Source: Polaribacter sp.
GTDB lineage: Bacteria > Bacteroidota > Bacteroidia > Flavobacteriales > Flavobacteriaceae
Length of the DNA stretch: 58,893 nucleotides
Reading direction: 5' to 3'
Assembly (NCBI GenBank): GCA_020740485.1
Contig: DYMN01000013.1
Location: 1-58,893, forward strand
The position numbers were made by a program, and so were the translations under genes. The notes below the pieces were generated by a model. The model did no database searches and had not been told where the DNA came from. It was given only the letters and a program-made list of their open reading frames with translations. Positions 42,683-49,244 of this stretch are shown here, piece after piece (position 1 is the stretch's first letter; each line of letters begins with the position of its first letter).

Positions 42683-44446
42683 TTATATATTAATGATAGG
42701 AACTTTTATGTCTATTTTGACTCCTTTATTTAAGCTTGATGTAATTTTAAATTCTCCTTGCATTTTACTGATTCTCGCTTCGATCTGCTTTAATCCGAGC
42801 CCTGTATTTTCTTGAATGAGATGGGCGTTAAAACCTCGACCATTGTCTTCTATTAAGATTTCTAAAAACCCTGTTTTTTCATAAAGCGAAATAGATGCCT
42901 TGTCTGCTTTACTGTGTTTTATGATGTTATTGAGCAGTTCATCAATGATACTGTTTATTTTGAGTTCGAACTCCGGGGCGTAGCGTTTCAAATCACTACA
43001 ATTACAAGTAAACTGAATCATTGAATTGGAATACTTTTCACATAGTTCCTGAATGGCATATTGCAAACCAAATTTTAATAATACGGTAGAAACCAATGAA
43101 TGCGATAAATTCCTAATTTTTTCAGCTGCTTCATTAATAATTGAATGGGCTTTTTCAATTTCTTCAGGTGGCACGCTGTTCATTTGCATTTTATAAGCTT
43201 GCAAATGCAAACCGGCAGAAGACAGTAAAGAACTGACACTGTGGTGCAAGGTTTCAGCTATCATTTTGCGTTCGCTCTCTTTGCCGTCTAAGGTGGCATT
43301 GAGTATTTTTTCTTGAGATTCGTGCTCTATTTTCTCTATTTCATGCTCTTTTAATAAATGGCTTTGGGTTATTTCTAATTGTAGATTCTCATGACGCAAC
43401 TTTAAATACCTATAAATGAGATACACTCCAATGATCAAAGAAATAGAAATGATCACAAGGATAATGTTAATATCTTGTGTGTGTTTTCTCTTGGCTATTT
43501 CTTCAGCTGTTTTGAGCTGTTCTTCTTTTTTGATTTTTTCCTTGTTGTATTTTCCTTCAATTTCAGTTAATATGTTACTGATTTGTGCATCCCTGATGCT
43601 GTCTCGGATGTCAATAGCTTGTTCTTGGTATTTATACGCTTTGTAATCTTTGAGTTGATATAAGGTATAGGATAAGTTATCTAAAATTTTTTCTTTTGTG
43701 CGAATTAGTTTTTCATCTATTTGTTCCTCATTAAGATAGGTCAAGGCTCTTAGAAATGAAACTTCAGCCATATCATATTGTTCTTGTAGCATATAGATAC
43801 TTCCCAAGTTATTCAAATCATATATGATGCTTTTATTGATATTGTATTTTTTATTGATTTCCAAGGCTAAGTTGGCATAATATTCTGCTTCTTTTGGTTG
43901 TTTTTGGGTGATTCTCATAGCAGCAAAATTAGAGTAGGCTTTGGCTTTAAGTATTTCTATTTCCTTACTTTGGTTGGGATGGTTGATGATTTTTTCGAGG
44001 TAGATTTCGGCACTGTCCGGCTTTTTTAAATCAAAATAGACCCTGCTGACGTAGTTATAGACTCTGAGTTTTTTTTCTGCCGTAGAGGGGGTGTCCAAAT
44101 ACATCAACTCTATTTTATAATAGGCTAAAGCTTTTTCGTAATTGTTAGAGATTTTAAAAATATCCGCAATCAGTTCAGCGGAAGCCACCGTCAAGTCTTT
44201 GTTTTCAGCAGCTTTGGCAAGGTCGAAAACCTTGAGTCCTAAGCTTAAGGCTTTTTTATATTCTTTTTGCTTGTATAATTTTTGGGTTTTTTGCCATAAT
44301 TCGGTAACGCCTGCCGTGCTTCCGGGGGAAGCAACGACAGGACTTTGAACGGGGGGAACTGAGGCACTTGTTACCGAATTTTGGGCAAAAAAGGGAGTAA
44401 AGCTAAGCGCAATCAGCACGAAAAAACCAAATTTGAATTGCCTCAT
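42683..44446 (-). CDS. TPR-containing sensor histidine kinase (HisKA_3 family)
   Basis: A 587-residue protein: signal peptide to about residue 22 (ending FFAQ), a Ser/Pro-rich linker, periplasmic TPR-like helices (about 55-300), one membrane segment (INIILVIISISLIIGVYLIYRYL), a coiled coil, then the dimerisation/phosphoacceptor motif ESERKMIAETLHHSVSSLLSSAG. The ATPase has N-box IIDELLNNIIKHSKA, DNGRGFN and GLGLKQIEARI. Such kinases phosphorylate NarL-type regulators; one is encoded two genes upstream. The TPRs suggest sensing of a protein or peptide in the periplasm. Confidence 0.93.
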   Translation of the reverse strand: MRQFKFGFFVLIALSFTPFFAQNSVTSASVPPVQSPVVASPGSTAGVTELWQKTQKLYKQKEYKKALSLGLKVFDLAKAAENKDLTVASAELIADIFKISNNYEKALAYYKIELMYLDTPSTAEKKLRVYNYVSRVYFDLKKPDSAEIYLEKIINHPNQSKEIEILKAKAYSNFAAMRITQKQPKEAEYYANLALEINKKYNINKSIIYDLNNLGSIYMLQEQYDMAEVSFLRALTYLNEEQIDEKLIRTKEKILDNLSYTLYQLKDYKAYKYQEQAIDIRDSIRDAQISNILTEIEGKYNKEKIKKEEQLKTAEEIAKRKHTQDINIILVIISISLIIGVYLIYRYLKLRHENLQLEITQSHLLKEHEIEKIEHESQEKILNATLDGKESERKMIAETLHHSVSSLLSSAGLHLQAYKMQMNSVPPEEIEKAHSIINEAAEKIRNLSHSLVSTVLLKFGLQYAIQELCEKYSNSMIQFTCNCSDLKRYAPEFELKINSIIDELLNNIIKHSKADKASISLYEKTGFLEILIEDNGRGFNAHLIQENTGLGLKQIEARISKMQGEFKITSSLNKGVKIDIKVPIINI

Positions 44447-44563
44447 TATTAATAAACTGTTTTACCGCGCTAAATTACAAAAAAAGGGGGAGAGGGTAGA
44501 ATAAGAAGGCGTCCGCAACACGAAAAAAAGGGGGGAAAGGGGAATATATAAAAAGGCGTGCAA

Positions 44564-44785
44564 TTATTCATCAAATACTACTCTTGGTTTTGGGTAATCC
44601 ACTTCATTCTGTGTTGAAATATTAATAAAGTCAATTTTCAAATCGCTATCTGTTTCGTTGTCGGTGTGGTTAAGGATGTAGTTGCCATCGGCATTTTTAA
44701 TTACTTGTAGGTTGCTTTGACCTTCTTGTGCATTAGAGGAAAAGAACAGAGGAACAAAGAACAAGGTTAAGAATAAATTTTTCAT
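44564..44785 (-). CDS. Small secreted peptide between response regulator and kinase genes
   Basis: A 73-residue protein with a convincing signal peptide (MKNLFLTLFFVPLFFSSNAQ, cleaved after Ala19) leaving about 54 residues, acidic and rich in Asn and Asp: NADGNYILNHTDNETDSDLKIDF and ending PKPRVVFDE. No Cys, no lipobox and no known family. It lies 84 bases after the regulator gene and 117 bases before the kinase gene on the same strand. Position suggests an accessory or ligand of the periplasmic TPR sensor, but this is only inference. Confidence 0.6.
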   Translation of the reverse strand: MKNLFLTLFFVPLFFSSNAQEGQSNLQVIKNADGNYILNHTDNETDSDLKIDFINISTQNEVDYPKPRVVFDE

Positions 44786-44869
44786 GGTTAAATGGAGTTA
44801 AAAGTTAATAAAAATATAGTTTTAAAAAATTAATAAACAATTAAATAAAAACACGAAGGTGTTTTGTAG

Positions 44870-45532
44870 TTACTCTACTATTTTGTTTTTTACCAAATAG
44901 AGGGCTAAGCCTAAGGCATTTTTTACCCCCAGCTTATTCATAATGTTTTTCTTATGCGTTTCAGCAGTGGTTGGGGCGATGTTTAGCATATCAGCGATTT
45001 CTTTAATGGAATGTTCTTGAGCCATTAATTTCAGCAATTCAATTTCTCTTTCGGAGAGCATCCCGAAGTAATCGTTAAATTGAGGGTTTTCATTTACTTT
45101 TTTACCGGTAAACGAATCTACAATTTTACTTTTGATATCATTACTAAAGTACAATTCATCGTTATGTACTTTTTGAATAGCTTCAATGATGTTTTCGCCT
45201 GCACTGACCTTGGTGATAAATCCTTTTGCTCCCAGCTTAAGAACTTCTTTAATAAGCTTTAGTTCGTTATAACTGGTTAGCACAATGGTATTTGGCATTT
45301 GATTCGTAGATTGAAAAGAACGTAAGACATCTAATCCGTCCATAATTGGCATTCCGATATCCAAAATTAAAATGTCAGCCTGATTTTCTTTAAACCAGTT
45401 CAATACACTTTGTCCGTCTAATGAATAACCGACTACTTCTATGGAACTTTCTGTTTTTAAAACGGCAATGATTCCGTCAATTAACATTTTATGGTCGTCA
45501 GCTACGTGTACTGTTATTTTATTTGCTTCCAT
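44870..45532 (-). CDS. NarL/LuxR-family response regulator
   Basis: A 220-residue two-component regulator. The receiver domain has the acidic pair D12-D13 (VADDHK), phosphoacceptor D58 in LILDIGMP, the conserved T in IVLTSYNE and K in GAKGFITK. The C-terminal LuxR helix-turn-helix (about 150-215) reads LSEREIELLKLMAQEHSIKEIADMLNIAPTTAETHKKNIMNKLGVKN. The partner is almost certainly the TPR kinase downstream. Three phased repeats upstream (45601-45660) are good candidates for its own binding sites. Confidence 0.94.
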   Translation of the reverse strand: MEANKITVHVADDHKMLIDGIIAVLKTESSIEVVGYSLDGQSVLNWFKENQADILILDIGMPIMDGLDVLRSFQSTNQMPNTIVLTSYNELKLIKEVLKLGAKGFITKVSAGENIIEAIQKVHNDELYFSNDIKSKIVDSFTGKKVNENPQFNDYFGMLSEREIELLKLMAQEHSIKEIADMLNIAPTTAETHKKNIMNKLGVKNALGLALYLVKNKIVE

Positions 45533-45600
45533 TTTTATTACGTTACAAAGTTATAGGACAAATATCTACTGTGCAATACCAAAAATCGCCATTTTGCTTA

Positions 45601-45660
45601 GTAGTGTTTTTAGGTATTGAGTAGTTTTTTCAGGTATCAAAGTGGTTTTTTCAGGTATTA
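45601..45660 (-). promoter_or_regulatory. Three phased direct repeats upstream of the response regulator gene
   Basis: On the gene's strand the motif ATACCTGAAAAAAC occurs twice and ATACCTAAAAAC once. The plus-strand AGGTAT cores start at 45612, 45632 and 45653, so the spacing is 20 and 21 bases, about two helical turns. The repeats lie 70-130 bases before the start codon, a usual place for activator or autoregulator sites. Confidence 0.55.
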
Positions 45661-45671
45661 AAAATAATAAA

Positions 45672-45703
45672 AAACCCTCAATTTTAAAAAAATGAGGGTT
45701 TCG
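45672..45703 (-). terminator. Terminator of the DUF4293 gene
   Basis: AAACCCTCA and TGAGGGTTT form a 9-bp stem; on the minus strand the stem is followed by TTTATTATTTTT. It insulates the DUF4293 gene from the regulator operon. Confidence 0.7.
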
Positions 45704-45722
45704 AGCACTAAATAAGCTAAGA

Positions 45723-46154
45723 TTATCGAATTCTATCAACGGATTTTACGAGATTTTCATCTTTTTGTATGGCTCTATTTGCTAAAAACAACAGCAAGAT
45801 ATTGCCTAATACAAGCCAAATCCCAATACCCTTCATCGAACTGAAAAGTTCTCCGGATAGTTTCCACGTGAAAAGAATCAATAAACCAAACAATATGATA
45901 TTCAATATGATATTCACTGAATTAATTTTCTTTTGCATCATTCTCTTTTTATACAGAGCAATACTTGCGATGCCAAAGATAGCAATAGTTATAAAAAAGA
46001 CACCCGCGACAATTTTTAAAAAATCCTGAGAACCCAACAAATTTAAGACAGTTGAATGTTCGAGTGTATCCGATAACAAATTGACAAACCAACTCAATAT
46101 GCCGGATAATAGCACTACCAATGCTAAGTACACACTTTGAATTCGATGAATCAT
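45723..46154 (-). CDS. DUF4293 family membrane protein
   Basis: A 143-residue protein with four predicted membrane segments and the DUF4293 opening MIHRIQSVYLALVVLLSG. The second helix pair ends with LANRAIQKDENLVKSVDRIR, matching the family's conserved C-terminal basic segment. The family is confined to Bacteroidota and has no known function. It has its own terminator and appears monocistronic. Confidence 0.85.
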   Translation of the reverse strand: MIHRIQSVYLALVVLLSGILSWFVNLLSDTLEHSTVLNLLGSQDFLKIVAGVFFITIAIFGIASIALYKKRMMQKKINSVNIILNIILFGLLILFTWKLSGELFSSMKGIGIWLVLGNILLLFLANRAIQKDENLVKSVDRIR

Positions 46155-46221
46155 TTTATTAAAGTTTGGCGCAAATTTATACTTTTATAATGAAACCACT
46201 GTAAAATTTTCATTAAAATCA

Positions 46222-46252
46222 TTGCTTTCTCTATTCAAATTTCGTACCTTTA
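46222..46252 (+). promoter_or_regulatory. Promoter of the TonB-like gene
   Basis: TTG (46222-46224), a 20-base spacer, TACCTTTA (46245-46252), one mismatch from TAnnTTTG. It predicts an untranslated leader of about 120 bases. Confidence 0.5.
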
Positions 46253-46281
46253 CTACAATTATTAAACAATAAACTCTCTTT

Positions 46282-46355
46282 ATGCAATATATAGAAAACC
46301 CTGAGCCACATACGTAAAGGTAGTTTTTTATCAAAGACAATTGACCTTTACGTGG
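46282..46355 (+). promoter_or_regulatory. Leader mini-ORF and hairpin before the TonB-like gene
   Basis: An 11-codon frame (46282-46317, MQYIENPEPHT) ends with its stop inside the 5' arm of an inverted repeat: ACGTAAAGGT (46312-46321) with ACCTTTACGT (46344-46353). The 22-base loop is AT-rich. The arrangement resembles a translated leader with a hairpin, but there is no proof that it is used. Confidence 0.35.
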
Positions 46356-46381
46356 TTTGTTAAACTTTAAATTATAAGGTT

Positions 46382-47128
46382 ATGTTAGTCTATAAAACTT
46401 CAAAAGCCAATTTAGAAAATTGCACTAAACTTTTTCTCTTAATGGGATTAGTAACAGCATTGTTCATTGTTTATTTTACGCTGGAACAAAAAATTCCGGT
46501 AAGAGAATTGAATGTTAACACTTTAAATAGTTTTTCCAATAATATTATTGAAGAAAATATTCCTGAAGCACCGATTGAAAAGGAGCCGATCAAAGCAATG
46601 AATATAGAACTTCCTTTACCGGTTTTATCTGAAATTAAAATTGTTTCGGACGAAAAGAAAATTAAGGAAGTGGCCATTGCTTCTACCGAAACCAATGAAA
46701 CGGAGAAAGTAATCATTCAGCCCATTCATTACAATGAAGTTAAAGAAGAAAAAGTAGTAGAAGAAGTGGTGGAGGATGTGCCTTTTTTTGTAATTGAAGA
46801 AGTGCCAAAGTTTCCGGGTTGTGAGGGAACAAATGAAGAATTGAGAAAATGTATGCAAGAGAAAATTCAAATCTTTGTTCATCAAGAATTTAATGTGGAT
46901 CTATCTCAAGAATTAGGATTAGAACCCGGAGTGAAAAAAATATTTGTAGCATTTACCATAGATAAAAATGGAAATATTATTAACATAAAAAGTAGAGCAC
47001 CCCATAAAAATTTACAAGCAGAAGCCGAGAGAGTTGTAAAAATGTTACCCAAGATGGAACCGGGGAAACAACGAGGAAAACCGGTTAGAGTCAGTTACAC
47101 TTTACCAATTACTTTTCAAGTTCTATAA
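46382..47128 (+). CDS. TonB-like energy transducer
   Basis: A 248-residue protein with a single N-terminal membrane anchor (about residues 18-36), a long charged and Glu/Pro/Val-rich periplasmic stretch, and a C-terminal TonB domain: VFVAFTIDKNGNIINIKS...NLQAEAERVVKMLPKMEPGKQRGKPVRVSYTLPITFQV. It includes the short VPKFPGC-E-G motif common in Bacteroidota TonB paralogs. It would pass proton-motive-force energy to outer-membrane receptors, such as those in this window. No exbB or exbD is adjacent. Confidence 0.88.
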   Translation: MLVYKTSKANLENCTKLFLLMGLVTALFIVYFTLEQKIPVRELNVNTLNSFSNNIIEENIPEAPIEKEPIKAMNIELPLPVLSEIKIVSDEKKIKEVAIASTETNETEKVIIQPIHYNEVKEEKVVEEVVEDVPFFVIEEVPKFPGCEGTNEELRKCMQEKIQIFVHQEFNVDLSQELGLEPGVKKIFVAFTIDKNGNIINIKSRAPHKNLQAEAERVVKMLPKMEPGKQRGKPVRVSYTLPITFQVL

Positions 47129-47129
47129 C

Positions 47130-47324
47130 TCAAAAATCCTTTCTGTCTTTTACTTTTTTAAACACAAAAAAGATTATGATAAAGAACAAAATCATTGGCA
47201 AAAACGTACCAATGGCAACCCCAATTTCGTATCCTTTGTTTGGGGCTGTTTCTATTTTCTCTTTGATTTGTTCTATCGCTTTTCCAGACTGCAAAAAGAG
47301 GTTTTGTATAAAAAAATGTACCAT
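47130..47324 (-). CDS. Small membrane protein, function unknown
   Basis: A 64-residue frame with an amphipathic N-terminal part, the segment KGYEIGVAIGTFLPMILFFIIIFFVFKKVKDRKDF forming one membrane helix, and a basic cytoplasmic end. It lies 12 bases after the enoyl-CoA hydratase gene on the same strand and stops two bases from the convergent TonB-like gene. Composition and tight spacing favour a real gene, but I do not recognise a family. Confidence 0.5.
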   Translation of the reverse strand: MVHFFIQNLFLQSGKAIEQIKEKIETAPNKGYEIGVAIGTFLPMILFFIIIFFVFKKVKDRKDF

Positions 47325-47336
47325 AAATCAGATGGG

Positions 47337-48098
47337 TTAATTTTTGTTTTTAAAATTATGTAATTTTTGTTTAGTCGTTTCTGATAATACTAAATTTCCA
47401 CAAATATGAGCCCTTTCTTCCATCAGTTGATCCCAATTTTCAGCTCCTTCCCATAAAATTTTCTTGAGTTTTCTAACAGCCTCTTTAGAATAGGTATTAA
47501 GTTGTTCCGCTAAAATGTCGACTCCTTTATCTAAATCGTCAACAGATTCAAATACTTGAGCATACAATCCTTTTTCCATTGCCCACTGTGCATTTTGCCA
47601 TTGGGTAGGATTAAAAGCCAATGCTGCAGTACCGGCTACTCCTATTTTTCTGGTAATTGCAGGTTCTACTACAAAAGGTCCAATTCCTATGGTTATTTCA
47701 GATAATTTTACACTTGCCTCTTTTGTAGCCATAGCATAATCGCAAGCAGCAATTAAACCAACCCCACCTCCCACAGATTTTCCTTGTACTCTTCCAATAA
47801 TGGGTTTAGTACATTTGCGCATAGCATTCACTAATTTGCCGAAACCACTAAAAAAAGCAACCCCTTGCACGGCGTCTTGGATGGCTAACAGTTCATCAAA
47901 TGAAGCGCCGGCACAAAAAGTATTTCCTTTTTCACTTCTAAAAATAATTACATTGATTGCTTCGTTATGGCTTAACTCATAAAAGGTATTGGTCAACTTT
48001 TCTAAAAGTGAACTTGGCAAAGAATTACTCGCCGGATGGTAAAACGCAACCGTAGCGATTCCATTCAAGTGGGTTACTGAAATAGTTCCATTTTCCAT
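47337..48098 (-). CDS. Enoyl-CoA hydratase/isomerase family protein
   Basis: A 253-residue crotonase-fold protein. The oxyanion-hole segments are FCAGASFDEL (about 63-72) and GRVQGKSVGGGVGLIAACDYAMAT (about 102-125). The positions that hold catalytic Glu in true hydratases are occupied by other residues (SEITIGIGPF), so it could be an isomerase, a thioesterase or a different crotonase. Substrate unknown. It sits between a small secreted protein gene and a small membrane protein gene. Confidence 0.85.
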   Translation of the reverse strand: MENGTISVTHLNGIATVAFYHPASNSLPSSLLEKLTNTFYELSHNEAINVIIFRSEKGNTFCAGASFDELLAIQDAVQGVAFFSGFGKLVNAMRKCTKPIIGRVQGKSVGGGVGLIAACDYAMATKEASVKLSEITIGIGPFVVEPAITRKIGVAGTAALAFNPTQWQNAQWAMEKGLYAQVFESVDDLDKGVDILAEQLNTYSKEAVRKLKKILWEGAENWDQLMEERAHICGNLVLSETTKQKLHNFKNKN

Positions 48099-48100
48099 GT

Positions 48101-48652
48101 TTAAAATTTTAAAGATAAACTTAAAGCAGGATAAATATCATTTTTTGATTGCCCAATTGAAGCCGAAGTTAATTGAATTGTATACTTATATCTGATTTGC
48201 TCTTGCTTGTTGTGTAAAACATTTTCTCCGTGAATGACGTCGTACAAATAAGTCATTGATCCAACGGAAATACTCGAAATCAATAGATTTTGATATTTAT
48301 TTTTATCTTTATCTGATACTTTTGATGACGTAAGACCTCCATATTTATGATTAGCATCCAAATAAGCAAAGGCAGCCGTCAAATAGCTCACCCCTCTGAT
48401 TCCTAACAACCAATACCCTTTTTTGGGTTCTTGTGCCTTAAAATGATAATAGCCCGGAACAATAGCTGCATACATCATATCCTTCATTCTTGACGTTTCA
48501 GACAATAACTTGAATTCTTCAAATGTCATTTCTTTTGAAATATTTGGCAGCACATAGTTGTCATTTTTTTCTTTTTTAATGATTTCGATGTCTTGACCGT
48601 ATGAAATATGAATAGCAAATAGTATTAGAACTGTAAAAAAATAGTTTTTCAT
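48101..48652 (-). CDS. Secreted protein of unknown function (DUF5683-like)
   Basis: A 183-residue protein with signal peptide MKNYFFTVLILFAIHISYGQ. The middle holds two hydrophobic segments around AAIVPGYYHFKAQEPKKGYWLLGIRGVSYLTAAFAYL and LLISSISVGSMTYLYDVIHG, and the end YPALSLSLKF is barrel-like. The P-G-x-x-x-F-K-x-x-E-x-x-K-G-Y pattern resembles DUF5683-type envelope proteins, but this is a weak assignment. It is separated from the enoyl-CoA hydratase gene by two bases. Confidence 0.6.
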   Translation of the reverse strand: MKNYFFTVLILFAIHISYGQDIEIIKKEKNDNYVLPNISKEMTFEEFKLLSETSRMKDMMYAAIVPGYYHFKAQEPKKGYWLLGIRGVSYLTAAFAYLDANHKYGGLTSSKVSDKDKNKYQNLLISSISVGSMTYLYDVIHGENVLHNKQEQIRYKYTIQLTSASIGQSKNDIYPALSLSLKF

Positions 48653-48706
48653 TTTTAATGTTGATAATAAGCAAAATTAAACAAAAAAAATTTGTTGGTC
48701 GAATAA

Positions 48707-48736
48707 TTGTTACATCCAAAGTAATATTTATCTTTG
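48707..48736 (+). promoter_or_regulatory. Promoter upstream of tRNA-Ala
   Basis: TTG (48707-48709), 19-base spacer, TATCTTTG (48729-48736): a near-ideal Bacteroidota promoter. The next gene on this strand is tRNA-Ala at 49024, with a duplicated block between. Confidence 0.55.
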
Positions 48737-48784
48737 CAACACTCTATTATCACTTATACAGTAAGTGTTTTAATATTCAAGAGT

Positions 48785-49028
48785 AATAGCTTTCCGATAG
48801 GAATCAGTACAGCTAAATTCGCCAATCTTTTTTTCAATTGGGAATTTGATAATTTAGAAATTGGAATTTTCAAAAATTGGAATTTCACCACTCGGGGGAT
48901 TAGCTTCCCGGTATTCATCGGGACAGGCAACTTCGCTAATCTTTTTTCAATTGGAAGTTGTCATTAATTTTGAAATTTTACCCCGATAGCTGTCGGGATT
49001 ATAAAATTAAAATTTCTATACTCGGGGG
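48785..49028. repeat. Imperfect tandem duplication ending in a tRNA 5' end
   Basis: Two diverged copies of 115-130 bases (about 48785-48898 and 48899-49028). Both contain TTCGCYAATCTTTT, a run of TTCAATTGG and AATTT-rich filler, and both end in CTCGGGGGATTAGCT (48891-48905 and 49021-49035), the first bases of the tRNA. The gap 48653-49023 holds no protein gene. Confidence 0.55.
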
Positions 49029-49097
49029 ATTAGCTCAGTTGGCTAGAGCGCTACGCTGGCAGCGTAGAGGTCGTCGGTTCGAGCCCGATATTCTCCA
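49024..49097 (+). tRNA. tRNA-Ala (anticodon GGC)
   Basis: A complete cloverleaf can be drawn: acceptor GGGGGAT with ATTCTCC, D-arm with AGCTCAGTTGGCTAGAGC, anticodon stem CTACG/CGTAG around the loop CTGGCAG (anticodon GGC, reading GCC codons), and T-arm GTCGG-TTCGAGC-CCGAT. The discriminator is A and the 3' CCA is not fully encoded (CAG follows). Confidence 0.92.
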
Positions 49098-49101
49098 CAG
49101 C

Positions 49102-49137
49102 AAAACGCAAATATCATATAGGTGTTTGCGTTTTTTG
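49102..49137 (+). terminator. Terminator after tRNA-Ala
   Basis: AAAACGCAAA (49102-49111) pairs with TTTGCGTTTT (49125-49134), followed by T residues. Confidence 0.75.
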
Positions 49138-49141
49138 TTTT

Positions 49142-49149
49142 TATCTTTG
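49142..49149 (+). promoter_or_regulatory. -7 element for ettA
   Basis: TATCTTTG, a perfect TAnnTTTG match just past the tRNA terminator. The -33 half is weak (GTG with a 17-base spacer). A transcript from here would carry the whole heptamer array in its leader. Confidence 0.4.
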
Positions 49150-49182
49150 TCCTTTTATAAATAACGATATTAAATTTCATTC

Positions 49183-49238
49183 TTCAAACTTCAAACTTCA
49201 AACTTCAAACTTCAAACTTCAAACTTCAAACTTCAAAC
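49183..49238. repeat. Heptanucleotide tandem array before ettA
   Basis: Eight exact copies of TTCAAAC, ending six bases before the ettA ATG (49245). Relative to its gene, the unit and orientation are the same as in the yraN array. Confidence 0.9.
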
Positions 49239-49244
49239 TTTAAC

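Noticed and set aside
46471-46885. Minus-strand frames under the TonB-like gene
   Set aside because: They are shadows of a well-supported plus-strand gene with a TonB C-terminal domain.
48894-48967. A second tRNA-Ala gene
   Set aside because: Only the first dozen bases match; no anticodon or T-arm follows.
48734-48967. Protein-coding frame on the plus strand
   Set aside because: It lies wholly in the duplicated filler before the tRNA and its translation is low-complexity with no family pattern.
49024-49097. tRNA-Ala as attachment site of an integrated island
   Set aside because: No integrase gene and no downstream repeat of the tRNA 3' end were found in the window.
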